DNA from: Venturia oleaginea
Lineage: Eukaryota > Ascomycota > Dothideomycetes > Venturiales > Venturiaceae
Assembly (NCBI GenBank): GCA_013176395.1
Contig: JABMLP010000020.1
Span: forward strand, 1-64,000
Length of the DNA stretch: 64,000 bases
Direction of reading: 5' to 3'
Shown piece by piece: positions 45,467 through 57,172 of this stretch. Numbering within the stretch: position 1 is the first letter of the stretch; every line of letters starts with the position of its first letter. The notes below the pieces were generated by a model, which was given only the letters and a program-made list of their open reading frames with translations, was not told where the DNA came from and ran no database searches. The position numbers and the translations under genes were made by a program.

Positions 45467-47479
45467 GACAACCAGCGAGGAGATTTACTAACACATTTGC
45501 ATTCATGGCGTTATGGACTTTCTGCTTTGTATAAAGAGGTTTTCTGAATGGGTTTAGCATGGCGACTGGGTTCGAATCGATCTACGCTGGCAGGTGTATC
45601 GCCTGCATCACACTAGAAGCATAAATTAAAAGCACGAGAATGAATAGCACTGGGTGATATTAGATGGGAGTGCTGACTTGGACTTGAAATGGACTTGTCA
45701 GATAGGATATGTTGGCATCCGTTGTAGGTACAGGCGGATCTTTAATGGAAATGATTGAAACTACAAAATCGGCGAATAACCAAGAGTGGAGAGTTTACAG
45801 ATGGACTCAAGGTAAAGCGGAGATGGGTGCAAATGGACATTTGTCCGTTTTGAAGACAGAACCATCGCTTCACCACCACGCCACTGTTGTTATCAAGGCG
45901 TCTAGTATAAAAGGCAACTCGATCTAACATTCTCATTCGCCTTCCCATTGCATAAATGCCCGGGGAGCGCTCAGGTCTGAAATGACAAGATATCTTCAGA
46001 TTTTTGCATGCGGACTGAATATCGAGGTCCCGAGAGGTTTCCTTTCGCCCTTATTAGTCCTGCGAAAGTGTGAACCGGCAAGTGTTTTCGGTTAAGCTAG
46101 GTAAAGTGTTTGTTGGCGTACTTCGTGTGGGAGGGTATAGAGAGGGGGCATTGTGGTCATAATGACCTCTTGTGCGCGGAGTCGATGCTCGGGATTAGAG
46201 AAGTTTTTTGTTGGTGTTTGTTGAGCGAAAATACGTTACTTCCAAGAGCATCCATTGAAATCGCAAGCATCGTCGCTCTCATATCCACCTGGAACGATGG
46301 CGATAATCCCTGGTAACCCATAACTTAATTGACCAGGAATCTGTTCACGTTCTTTTATGTCTTTGCTAATGTAGTTCATATCCATTGAAGTAGAGTTCCG
46401 TAACATTACAGGCTTACTAAGATATACGGTGGATTCAACCTGGGCTGCAAGTAGCCAAGATGTTCCAAATAGTCTCCAGTAGCACTCCTTTGTCTATTCA
46501 TTTTTCAACCTAAATTTCACATGGGAAATATGGGCCGTTAGCCTCTATGGAATTCTCAGCCTCGTTGAGTTCCTGATACACTGTCAGTGTCAAATCCTAT
46601 TTCTCTTCATGTAGATCAGACTACACCTACTCACCATTTGGCAGTAGTAATTCGGGTCCTCTAGGAGCTCTTCAAAAGTATCTTTGGCCTTCTGCGTAAC
46701 AGTGTCAATATCCTCGACACACTCAGGTATGGCGGAGCTTGTATATAACAGTCGATTTGTCGATGTAGGCGGGCGTTTCTCCACGGCGGCGGTACTTGAT
46801 GTCGAGCGGAATGTAGGCGCTGAACTCGGGCTACAGAATCATTTAACGGAATATGTGTGGAAGGCTAAGGAGGGAGATGGTCTTCTCGGATTCGGCCTGG
46901 GTCGTGTTGACCATCTTGATATTGGTTGAGACCTTCACGGAGCCGTCGTCGTCGTCGGTTTGTCTGGTTTGTTGGAACGTCTCTTGAACATCTTGGAAGA
47001 TACCATCTCTTTAATATGGGTATGGACTATGCGATGTGTTTACGCTGGATATGAGTGTACGAGTTTGGAAGTAATTGAAATGAACGGAGAGAGCTTGGAG
47101 GGTATGATTCTTATACCGCCAATAGGTGTGTTGACGAAGACAGCTCACGTGTATGAATGGCGTTGCTAACACTGATTATGTGTTCTGTGACGTCACAGCA
47201 TGATTAGTAAATACCAGGATTTCTCTGACCTGTTCTAGAGGATGAGTACATTCTGTATGGTCGTTTGCTTGTGTATTCTCCTCCCAATTACGATTGTGTG
47301 GTTTGATACAGCCTGCGTCGATTTGACAGGAGATGCATACGACTTCGTGGGCGCGCTGGACGGCGTCGTTGAAGATAAGGCAGTCGTGAATCAGGGAGCA
47401 TTTGTGATGAAGAAGGAATCATGATGGTCTCTGACACGATCAGAGATGGGTGATCTAATAGATGATATAAGGTAGAGTC
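45467..47479. other. Two-kilobase stretch with possible decayed gene
   Basis: No intact gene. On the minus strand between about 47430 and 46600 short frames look protein-like: KCSLIHDCLIFNDAVQRAHE near 47390, YIPLDIKYRRRGETPAYID near 46800, and CVEDIDTVTQKAKDTFEELL near 46700. They lie in different frames and are broken by stops. This may be an old gene remnant, and I do not recognise it. The rest is featureless. Confidence 0.3.
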
Positions 47480-47629
47480 GAATGAACTATTCCATTTACT
47501 CAGTGTGATGAGAGAATATCAGATAGAGAGTAAGTAACTACGGGGCGCGCGAGTTGATGTTCCTCTCGCCACAGTGTGGCTGCGAAACGTGTCATGTGAC
47601 AAAGATGGCCACCATGCCATGCCGTCACA
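47480..47629 (-). repeat. Partial LTR of the telomeric Ty3/Gypsy family
   Basis: This 150 bp matches the outer part of the LTR at 4400-4579 with few differences, and ends at the same base (GCCGTCACA). The inner third of the LTR is missing or too diverged. LINE-derived sequence begins directly at its outer end. Confidence 0.8.
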
Positions 47630-48687
47630 CAGTAGATGTCCACTTTCGAACTACAGCAGATAAGGAGAGGAGCGCTACTCAAGGCCCTGGCACGACTACA
47701 GTGGTACTCAAAAAGAACTACCTTATTGAGGTGTTTGGAGTAAAGAAAAACATTAGAATCGGAGACGGAAAGAGCGAGGACAATACGGCAGCGGTTAGGT
47801 ACCTGAACGAGGGTAACCAGAGGCTCTGCCCAAGCACAAAAATAGTATCAGCGGCATGGAAATCCTCAAAACGGAAAGGGGACGAGAGTGGTCCGGCCAC
47901 GGCAAACCAACGGGGATCCCTCCTTATTGGGGTAGCTACAGTCGGGGACAGAGACACGATCATTAGGAAAGGCATAGTCATCCAGGGGGAGATCTATCAG
48001 TGCAGACTGTTCGACCACAGCACCACGACAAAGCAGTGCTTGAAATGCCAGAAATGCCAGAAACGGGGCCACATAGCTACCCACTGCGGTGCCTGAGCGA
48101 TCCGTTGTGGGCGCTGTGCAGGGGAACACGATACGAGAGACTGCTACAAGATAGCCGCTACAGTACCGGACAGGTGCCGGAACTGCGATAGACCCCACCC
48201 GGCATGGGCGAAATCTAAGTGCAAGGTATACGAGAAGTACCTAATCAACATCCAGGAGACTAGGCAGAGCTACATCCTATAGACTCAACGGATCAGGGAC
48301 GGACCGCACGTGGATATCGCGGTACCCAAGACGTTCCCAGAGAACTCGGCAAAGCGAAACCGAGAGGAACCCTCCCAGGAAGCAATCGCGCGGAGAGTAG
48401 GGCGCCCGCTAGGATCAAAGAACAAACCGAAGCTTGGCCCCGGTGGCGGTATGCAGTCGAGAATCAGCGAAGCCTTCACCGGCCTCCCAAACATCCTCAG
48501 TAGGAGTATGGACCCCGCTAGGGCCTACAGCGTACCGACTGACTGCCAGAGGTCGGACAGTATCCTCATCAGCTCTACCCAGGGGACCGATGAGCCAGCT
48601 GATAGCGATATGGCAGGAGACAACATGACGGCCGACGGTAACAGGGAAGCGGACCGAACACGGACAACGGGAACACCTAATGTCTAG
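47630..48687 (+). pseudogene. LINE ORF1 (zinc-knuckle RNA-binding protein), two in-frame stops
   Basis: A single frame runs to TAG 48685-48687 with only TGA at 48094 and TAG at 48280 interrupting it. Zinc knuckles appear as CLKCQKCQKRGHIATHC and, after the first stop, CGRCAGEHDTRDC and CRNCDRPH. A basic stretch with GRPLGSKNKPK follows. Both stops fit C-to-T or G-to-A changes from CGA, CAG or TGG codons. The start codon is not certain because the 5' end is joined to an LTR fragment. Confidence 0.75.
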
Positions 48688-51600
48688 CGAAGCCAGAACA
48701 TTCGAACTCATACAGTATAACTGCGGAAACGCAAACTACAAGAAAGCACAACCACTGTTCAAACAGCTCAACCACAAGACCCAGATGGTGGTAGCGATCC
48801 AGGAGCCAATGGAGAAGAACCGAACCACATACTGCCCTCCCGGCTACGCCCTCGCGTACGAACCCAGCCCAGAAAACAAAGTAACTAAGGTCGCGTTTCT
48901 AGTCAGCAAAGGCATCGACCCGGGGTCGTGGGAGGCCCGATTCTACGGGACAAACGTGATATCCCTGGACATTACACTCGCAGATTTCAACCTTACGATC
49001 ATCAATGTCTACAACCCTATAGCTAACACAGTCCGGCTACCCGCCTGGCCAGACATCGCACGAGCTATTACAGAGGCCAAGGAAAACTACATCCTTCTTG
49101 GGGACATGAACGCCAAAAACATCCGATGGGGAGGGGCCGGTACAGCTACGGACCGCCAGGGGACACACCTCTGGGAGAAAGTCGAAACACAGCGAATTAT
49201 ATATGATGACCGCGAAAGGTAAACCTACGTGGGAGAGAGATGGGAGGTCATTCGTAATCGATCTAACCTTCGGTACCGAAACGGTAATGGACCGTCTTCG
49301 CCTATGCCATCCTGAACCAGGCTGGACCCCCTTTGCAGACCACCACCCTATCAGAATCGTCCTCGACGTAACTGCAATACCCCCACGGGCCCCCGACAGG
49401 TACGATACATCAAAACTCGACGTTTGTAAACTTCAAGAGATGGTTACTTTGGATAAGTGGCAAGAGAAGGAGGACAAAATCTACGGCCTCCAGCAGGCAA
49501 TTATGAACGCCCTTATCAAGCTATGCCCCAAGAAAGGAACAGCGACCAGAGAACGCCGGGATTGGTCCCCCTCGCGGCTGAGCTGCTCCGGGAGAAGAAC
49601 GAAGCACGAGTACTCTTAAGGAGGAGACTCTCAGAAACGAACAAGCAGAGAGTCCGCGACACTACACAGGCCCTAACCCGAGAGCTGCGAAGGCTTAGCA
49701 CCGACGACTGGAGAGCATTCCTAGACGACTTCTGTGAGAAGTCTACAGAAGCACACAACAAAGGGCTGTGGACGATGAGCAAATGGAGTCGACGAGGTCC
49801 GGTACAGCTCCCACAAATGCCGAACCTCGTGGATCCTTCAACAGGAACCAAGAGTAAGAACAAGGAGGAAATCTCCAGAATCCTAGCGACAAAGTTCTTT
49901 CCAGGAGACCAAGATGCAGACCTCAGCGATACCCTAGAGACGCCGGGAGCGGCCCGCCCATGGGCAACAAAGACAGACAACGAGAAGATACCTAACATCA
50001 CAGAGGAGCTCATCGAAGGAATTCTCCAGGATCTACCAAACAACAAGGCCCCTGGCCCGGATCTGATTACTAACGAAGTCCTGAAGATGCTCGCGCCCTG
50101 TATTAAGAAACCTTTCGCCGAAGCGGTACAAACAAGCCTTACCAATGGAGTCATCACCCCAACCCTCAAGGAGTCGATTACTTGCATACTCAAGAAAGAA
50201 AGCAAAGGCGACTATACTTCGCTGGGGTCGTACCGGCCTATCGCCCTCGAAAATACGCTCGGGAAAGTCCTTGAAACGATCGTTGCTAGAGAGCTCACTA
50301 ATGTCGCCGAAAGCTCGAAGCTACCCTGGAATCAATTCGGAGGGCGCCGTAAGAGGTCTACCCTCTCAGCCATATCGTTCCTCTGGAATATCATCGAAAT
50401 AGCTTGGAAGACGAAAAACCACAAAGTAGTATCGATACTAGCTCTAGACCTCACAGCAGCCTTTGATAATGTGTCTCTGAAAAGACTGCTCTATATCCTC
50501 TGGCGCAAAGGAGTAGCGCCGTGGATTATCCGATTCGTGGAAAGCTTCCTCACAGAACGAAAGACCAAGATCTCCTTCACGGGATATAAGAGCGAGTGGT
50601 ACCGGGCTCGTACCGGTATCCCCCAGGGCTCCCCTCTCTCCCCTATCCTCTTCCTCTTCTTCGTCTCCGAGCTCCTCGAAGAATTCCTTACCCCTCAAGA
50701 TAACACAATCGGCTTTGGGTTCGTTGACGATACAAACCTCGTAGCCTGGGGTCCCTTGGCAGCGGACAACTGCAGACGACTAGCCGAGGCCCACGAGAAG
50801 TGCCTCCTATGGGCCAGGAGGCACGGCGCAGCATTCAATCCTACGAAGTACCAGCTTATGCATTTCAAGCAGCCAGGCAGCCCCGAGGCCTCCCCGGGAG
50901 ATATGAAGTCGGCTATCAACATCAATGGAGTCTCTACCAAACCAGAGAGTAAGGAGCTCAGACTGCTCGGCGTGTGGTTTGACCCACAGCTCAAATGGGA
51001 TGCGCAAATAACGAAAGCAGAGGCTAAGGGAAGAGCAGCGATGGCAGCGATGGGCCGGATAGTTGGAGTCAACTAGGGACCAAGCTTCCGAAAGAGCCGA
51101 ACGGTCTATACCGCGGTTGTGCGGCCGACTATGCTATATGGCATCCAGGTCTGGGGGTCAAACGACATCCAGGGAGGAGAAATTATGAGAGCGCCGCTAA
51201 TGGAACGGATAGAGAAAGTGCAAAGACAGTGCCTCCGAATGGCTACAGGAGCCTACAAGAGGACACCTCTCGCAGCGATGGAAAGAGAGCTCTTCCTCCA
51301 GCCAATACCCCTGTATATAGAACAGCTTATCCTGGAGAGGACTGGCTCGGTAGAGAAGGACCCAGTAGAAGCAGAGATGAGAGCTGCTCTCAACAAAATG
51401 TGGATAGGAATCATGATGGAAGAAAGACCCCGCCGGCCGGCTGGCAGTCGAGGGAGGTCGCCTACGGCCAGATATAAGCCAGATACGTCTACGGAGAAGC
51501 GGGCGAAGAGATATACCCAGAGGAAGGAGGAAGCCAATGACCTCCCGGAGTACACAGCACCCGAAGGAGAGTACCTCGGGGATATCAATACTGACGGGTG

Positions 51601-52300
51601 GCGCCGGAGGCGGATTACTACCGTACGGAACAACCCTGACAACCCCTACCCGAGGAGGAGGATCACAACGCAAGAAATTGGACCGTACAATGAGATACGC
51701 AGCACTACTGGCCCCCGACGGTTTCGAGGCGACCCCGCACCGGGAGACCCGGGGCACGCAATCCGAGTAAGGAACTCGAGGAAAGGAGGAAACATTCATA
51801 AGCGGGTTCTACCCAGCAAAATCTCGAAGCTGATGGAAGAGATCTGGCGTACAAAATGGGAAGCACTGGGCCGGAACCGGAGGGCGAAGACTTGGAACGA
51901 GCCATGGGAGAAGTCCCCAATTGAGCTATACGACGGCCTTACGAAGGTAGAAGCACATACAACGTTCCTACTTCGAGTCGAAGTGCTAGGACTCCGGTCC
52001 TGGCTCGCATCGATACATGTCCCAGGGATTACCCCCGAATGCGAATGTGGATGGCAGCAAGAGACGGTAGAACACATTTTTATGTACTGTACTAGATTCA
52101 ATAGGAGAGGCCTATTCAGCGCCAGGGGAGGCTCTCGAGGGGTGAAGGGGCTACTAGGAACGAGGGAAGAATGCAAAGCCGCGTCCCAGTGGTTTTTGAA
52201 GAATTCGGTACTCCCATACCTTGCTAGAGCAAACGCAGGAGTTACAGAGAACCGGTCGGGCTTCGGAAGGGCGCCGGAGCTGGAAGGCACAGGACTATAA
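48680..52300 (+). pseudogene. LINE ORF2 (endonuclease, reverse transcriptase), broken
   Basis: ORF2 starts at ATG 48680, overlapping the ORF1 stop (ATGTCTAG). The apurinic-type endonuclease shows ELIQYNCGNAN, VAIQEPMEKN, ILLGDMNAKNIRWGG and, after a frameshift near 49200, FADHHPIRI. A second frameshift lies near 49560. The reverse transcriptase follows with NNKAPGPDLITNEVLK, YRPIALENTLGKVLE, GIPQGSPLSPILF and the catalytic FVDDTNL. TAG at 51074 falls in an otherwise open frame (GRIVGVN, stop, GPSFRKSRTVY). The C-terminus continues to 52300 and includes a CECGWQQETVEHIFMYC zinc-like motif typical of this clade. I do not see a convincing RNase H domain. Confidence 0.85.
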
Positions 52301-52675
52301 CAGTAGGTCTTACCTCGATAGGAGGAAGAAGAGGGCGGAAGTGATGCCCCCCAGGGTCCCAAGATCCTTGCCTCGAGGAAATACCACGGACCGGGACCGG
52401 ACTACGCCCGGACTTGGATGGCAATGGACTGAAATGGATACCAGGGAGCTGGGAGAAGCTGCTTAGGCAGTGTTGACCCGGAAACGCTTCGATATATACG
52501 AATAGGATGGTAGAGCTCGCGGATATGCCGCGGGCCGCAGCCGGGGTAGCAAACAAACGGTTTTTGTCCCCGAAAAGAGGGGGTTTTCTTTGTAGATAGA
52601 GGATGTTGGCACAGGCTTAACCTAGCCCTAGATACAACAATAAATCCTGATTATTAGTATTTTTACGAAGGTGGT

Positions 52676-52735
52676 TTACGTTTGTGAGGTGGCCCACTCG
52701 CTTGGGTGGCCCACTCGCTTGTGAAGTACGTTATG
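52676..52735 (-). repeat. Orphan pogo-type terminal inverted repeat
   Basis: On the minus strand it reads TAACGTACTTCACAAGCGAG followed by two copies of CAAGCGAGTGGGCCACC-like sequence. It has the TA, the ACGT start and the internally repeated motif of the other pogo ends in this window. No partner TIR or transposase sequence was found, and it sits beside the LINE 3' end. Confidence 0.65.
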
Positions 52736-53549
52736 GTATTAACGGCCAAGGGCTGCAGATGTTGGTCCGAATAGCTTTTAAACCCTCTAGGCCACCTTAT
52801 GTTATCATGACAGACACAATCTCTTCCAAATAAATAGAAACTAGTGGGACGTAGATTAGAATTGCAGGCGAGCTCCCACATTTTCTGAACAGATCAACTT
52901 GAAAAAATTAATGTTTTTCCGGATGCCTCCACAAACCACCATATATATTCAATCTTGATCGTCAACAAACTGGGTGGACGTAAATAAAGAAAGCGTCCCT
53001 CGGTTATAATCGCAGCGTACGTTGGAGTGGAAAGAACCTTATCGTGTTCGGTAGCTGGCTGGATAGACGAAGATGGCCAAATCTCTATCCTTCTCACATG
53101 GATTTGAGGAACATTAGCTCTGTTTTACTCTCGAAGTTATCGACCACAAACTGTAAGTCAAATTGGCATGTGTCATGAGGGCTAAGATGGGATGAAAATC
53201 TTGCTCATCAAACACGTCGTTTAACGTCGCTTAACTTGCGACGAATATGTAATATGACTGACGAATAAAAGTTCACTCAAGCACGCCCCATGATGTTGTT
53301 TCTAATCTGTGATACGAAATATCTAGATTTTAACCCGAATCTCATAAAAATCCTATGAAGATCCTGCAGGTCCTGATCTACGGATCTCTTGCCTCTTAGA
53401 AAACATTTCCATTTGACCTGCAGAGTGTCCTCATTAGCTTCAGAAGCGCAATATAAATCTACATCCTCCCCTCCCTCTGGCTTTCATTACACCCAGCATT
53501 CATCCTAAAACCAAACACCAACACTATTACTTTATCGCCAGCTACCTCC
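52736..53549. other. Gene-free stretch
   Basis: I see no gene. The last 100 bp before 53550 are pyrimidine-rich, with CCAAACACCAACACT before the start codon, and are probably the promoter and leader of the secreted-protein gene. Confidence 0.5.
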
Positions 53550-53855
53550 ATGCGTCTTTCTCTATCTACCCTCCTTCTCCCAGCCCTAGCGCTCGCGGAT
53601 CTGATTTATCCATGCCCCAAAGGTCAGGTTTCCGTTTCATTCAATAACTGCGATGTGGGCACACCGTGCCCTTACCCACCAGGTGCTGTTCAAATTGAAG
53701 AGTGTCACAAGCGCAAAAGGAAAGGTGTCCGAAGCATTCATCAAGAACCCGGAAAGGCGGTGAGTAAGAATTGAGTGTTTAGCTTGTGAATAGCTAACTA
53801 ATTTTATTGGGGTTAGAATACGATTAAGACGTGGATTTGTTGTTCGGAATTTTGA
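53550..53855 (+). CDS. Small secreted cysteine-rich protein
   Basis: Two exons (53550-53759, 53817-53855) over a 57-nt GTGAGT...TAG intron with a GCTAAC branch point give 82 residues. The signal peptide is MRLSLSTLLLPALALA. The mature part has six Cys (IYPC, FNNC, GTPC, EEC and a terminal ICC), enough for three disulfides, and a basic KRKRK stretch that could be a processing site. Without splicing only four Cys would be present, which supports the intron. The protein has no family I recognise. Size, secretion and Cys content fit candidate effectors or antimicrobial proteins, but that is inference. It lies in a gene-poor zone just inward of a LINE. Confidence 0.7.
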
Positions 53856-55720
53856 AAGATACCGGGAGGAATTGTAGTGGAGTGTTGGACTGTGAAGAGC
53901 TGTTGAGGTTGAGTTGGTAAATTTATCTAGCAGGACTTTTATAATTGAAATTGAGAAGACGTCATAAGGTGACCATCTGTTTAGAAAGTGCAATACCTCA
54001 AACCACCCTGCCGTGATGGTGGGTGTTTCTTGGCACATGTACGGTTGAGATTGAGGGTATCAATGTACAGTACTAGAAGTCGATGCAATTTTTAAGCCTT
54101 GTTACAATTAATCTATCATCAGCGTTCGTCGCAACTAGTTGCTGCGAGACTTATTCTTATAGATACGTACCGTGACTTCGAGGGACATCAGCGGCAGCCT
54201 TTTGCGCAACCTATCCAGGATTACACCGTTGGCTAATCATGGAGATATCCCCTTATACGTCTAGCCATTTGCTGTATTACACGGGGATGCCACACTTGGT
54301 ATACCGCCCGAAGAGCTAAATGAATAGAGTGATAGAGATTGATAGGATCAGCGAATTTTCGCAGACTATTGACAGAAAAGAGTTATCATCGACTACAGAT
54401 GGGCGTTGGGAGATGAAGGCGTACTCAGGTTGTGGGTTGTCAAGAAGAAAATGGTAACAATCCTCCTACACATCATGGTGGCCCTCGATGTCATTGGGAT
54501 GAGGTGAGAAGGGAAGGGAATGCCGGGACAAGAGCGAGCGTCGCAATTGCACGAGTGCACGACTCGGTTGTTTGGAAGCGCCTCAAAGCCTCGGATGCCT
54601 GAACCAATCAATGGAACAGAGGCGTTTGGTAATGCTGATGCATCGCTGCGTGGTCTGGACGGCGCCATGAGTTTGAGGTCGTTCTACGGGTTATGGACTC
54701 GGAGGTCCGTTGCGGTTGAAAGGAGTCTTGTATTTGGGGGAACGGTACAGGTGTTGGAAAGAATGCAGCAAGCACGGCTGACGAAGAGTGTTGTTGGAAG
54801 AAGAATTGCGAGTGAGGACAGTTAGGTGGCTGGATGGATCTCCGAAAACAGTTTGTCGTGAGGAAGGTGGTTAGGACGAGAATCAGGAGAACTTTCCATG
54901 CGATCTCTTTTTGACTTCTTCCTCTTGATTTTGGAAACAAAAGTTGCCGTTGCTCTCGAAAGAGAAGTGGAATATTCTGATAATGCTGCCCTTTTCTGAC
55001 TGTACAATCTACTTTCCAGGATGTTCGCAGTTTAATTGTTTCAGAATACGGATGTGCTGGATTCTACAATACCAAAATTCATTCTCCACCCAAGTCTCGA
55101 CCAGGAGGCAAACAATCCGTCTCTACCTGGCTGTGATTTATTCCTATTCTGTTTAGCAAAACAGGAAGGGGAAGGATAGAGTCTTTGTTTGAGCTTCTGA
55201 CCAGTTGATGATCTTAGTAATACTTGTTTACCGGGGTGATACCCTTCATCCGGCATGCCAGCGAGTGATTCGCTGGTCTACCTGCTTGAAAGACAAGTGG
55301 AGAGCATGTCAGTGAACACTTACTCTCCGGCAAACATACTGATAAGACGATACTGTAGCAAAGCAAAGTTCTATAATATTGTCATGGTAGCATTTTACTA
55401 CAGCAATTTTAAATCATCAGGCCTCAGTCTAACTCGCAGACATATCTCAACCAATATCTTCTGGCTCCAACAAGACCAAGAACATCAGTTCTAGAAGGTC
55501 CAACTCTAGCAGAACTTGGTCCAACTCTAGCAGAACTTGGTCCAACTCTAGCAGAACTTGGTCCAACTCTGGCAGAACCAAGGCCAACTCTAGCAGAGCC
55601 AAGTCCAACTCTAGCAGAACCGTCCCAATTCCAGGAGGACTAGCCCAAGGTCCATAGAGAGCAATTCCAAAAGGTCTGGACGCTAACCCGAAGCGCCCAG
55701 AGCCTTAGACTTGGATGCAT
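53856..55720. other. Gene-free stretch of 1.9 kb
   Basis: Short overlapping frames on both strands near 54393-54940 lack domains. A 21-bp minisatellite (55499-55621, listed separately) lies near the 3' end of the phosphatase gene. No gene seen. Confidence 0.45.
55499..55621. repeat. 21-bp minisatellite
   Basis: Six tandem copies of TCCAACTCTAGCAGAACTTGG, the last three diverged. Although 21 is a multiple of 3, the frames contain stops, so it is not coding. Confidence 0.85.
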
Positions 55721-56726
55721 TTACCGCAGCTCCGGCACCTCATCAGCAACTTCGTCAGGGCCACGCTTGATGGGATCCATCAATGGAAAGTCCTCTTCTG
55801 TTATCCCGAAATGGCCAATCTCACTCCAACCCATGCCACCACCTTTTGAATCCGTCTCGTACCTCTCCTTCAACTTAAACCTAATCTCGACCCCATCGAC
55901 AGTCTTGGGCTTGACGTGCTCGTCAAAATCGTAGATGCGATAGTCAGCGTTGCCAAATTGTTTATTCGTGACAGCGGTGCGGAGGAAGCCCGAGTGGGAG
56001 ACTACAGCGATGACGCGTTCAGGACGACGATAAAGCGAGCGAAGAACGGTTTGGCCACGTTGGAGAACGGCGGTGCGGGTAAAGGCATATGGTCCTTCTT
56101 TTGTTGGATAGCCGGGGTCGACTTTTGAAAAATCGAATTGTGGAAACTCGGCGGCTATGGTGGCGAGGGGAGACCCGGTATCACATGGTTTATCGCTAGT
56201 TTCTAGGTCGTGTCAGTTGGATATGTCTGTGTAATGGAGGGGATAGAGAAGGAAATTGTGCAAACGAGAAGCTCTCGCTAAGACGATACCTACAGCGCGT
56301 CCTGCAGATTTGCACACATGATTGAATTCTTACAATAGCGACTCACCTTGTCAAAGAAATGTTAGCAGAAAAGGCACAAGACGGGTCGAGATGATGGTAC
56401 CTTGCCATCCTCCGTCTAGTTTGACATCCACCCTTCGCTTCTTGATCAAATCACTCAAGGCGATATCGGTAGTCTGAAGAGTGCGCCTCATGGGGCTGAC
56501 GACGATGAGCTGGACGTCATTGATCAGGGTTTCGTTCTTGATCAGGTGGTGGTGCAGTTGTTTGCATTGCTGGATGCCCAAGTCGGAGAGCACAGGGTCG
56601 TGGAGTGAATAGTCGCGTGAAGGCGGTGTTAGTACATGGCTAATATGGTGTAGAATGCTGGGCAGACTTATAGGCGACGTTATGAAGAGCTTGCGCATGT
56701 CTTATCAAGATCAGTATTGGCGGCAT
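55721..56726 (-). CDS. Histidine phosphatase (phosphoglycerate-mutase-like); one splice site non-canonical
   Basis: Exons 56726-56668, 56615-56401 and 56202-55721 give 251 residues. The enzyme type uses a phospho-His in RHAQALHN near residue 10. The second half of the site is in RVIAVVSHSGFLR. SPMRRTLQTTDIAL and SDKPCDTGSPLAT are typical of the fungal cytosolic family whose substrates are mostly unknown. Intron 2 (198 nt, GTACCA...TAG) closes in phase. Intron 1 is needed to join HNVAY to NDYSLHDPVLSDLG, has a GTCTGC donor and a perfect ACTAAC branch point, but ends in CACG where CAG is expected. So the gene may be newly damaged, use a rare acceptor, or carry a sequence error. All other parts are intact. 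Confidence 0.72.
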
Positions 56727-57172
56727 ATTGAAGTATGGTCTTTGTTGAAGGGAGCTTGGCGGGGTAGATGTCTCTCTGTCCCGCAGAGTTTTATAGTGGC
56801 GCCTGGCCGTTAGGAATGTGACAACGCGTTGTTATCAGGAAGCAAGAGAGTAGCCGTTACACGCAGCAGCTGCCGTGTCATTCTTTACTCGGATAACATA
56901 CAGCACATGATACAGATACGCTGTGTATTGTATTGTGAAATCTTCCAGTAAGAATCACACTTTGCCGAATCCGGTATCATCTCCCCGCGGCCATGGACCT
57001 CTCTCCGTCCCGTCTGTGGTCCACAAACCTCACTCCCTAGAACGGAAGCATGCCGTATCAAGACATGCCGCCTGCAATGCAACACTGCTCAGAGCTGACA
57101 AAGCCACCTTTCAGCCATATAAGTGCAACACCTAGCTCACTGATTCCATAAACTGCCTATCCATCTTTCACC

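Larger units (their letters stand above)
47630..52640 (+). mobile_element. Non-LTR retrotransposon (Tad1/I-like LINE), defective
   Basis: Two overlapping frames, a gag-like ORF1 with zinc knuckles and an ORF2 with endonuclease and reverse transcriptase, followed by a 3' untranslated region of about 0.3 kb. The 5' end is joined to an LTR fragment and probably truncated. The 3' end is approximate, without a clear poly(A) or simple-repeat tail. The copy carries at least three in-frame stops and two frameshifts. Confidence 0.88.

Noticed and set aside
54393..54940. Overlapping 91-110 codon frames on both strands
   Set aside because: No recognisable family and no support for one strand over the other.
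55499..55621. Possible CRISPR-like array of 21-bp repeats
   Set aside because: Repeats are directly adjacent with no unique spacers, in a eukaryotic genome.
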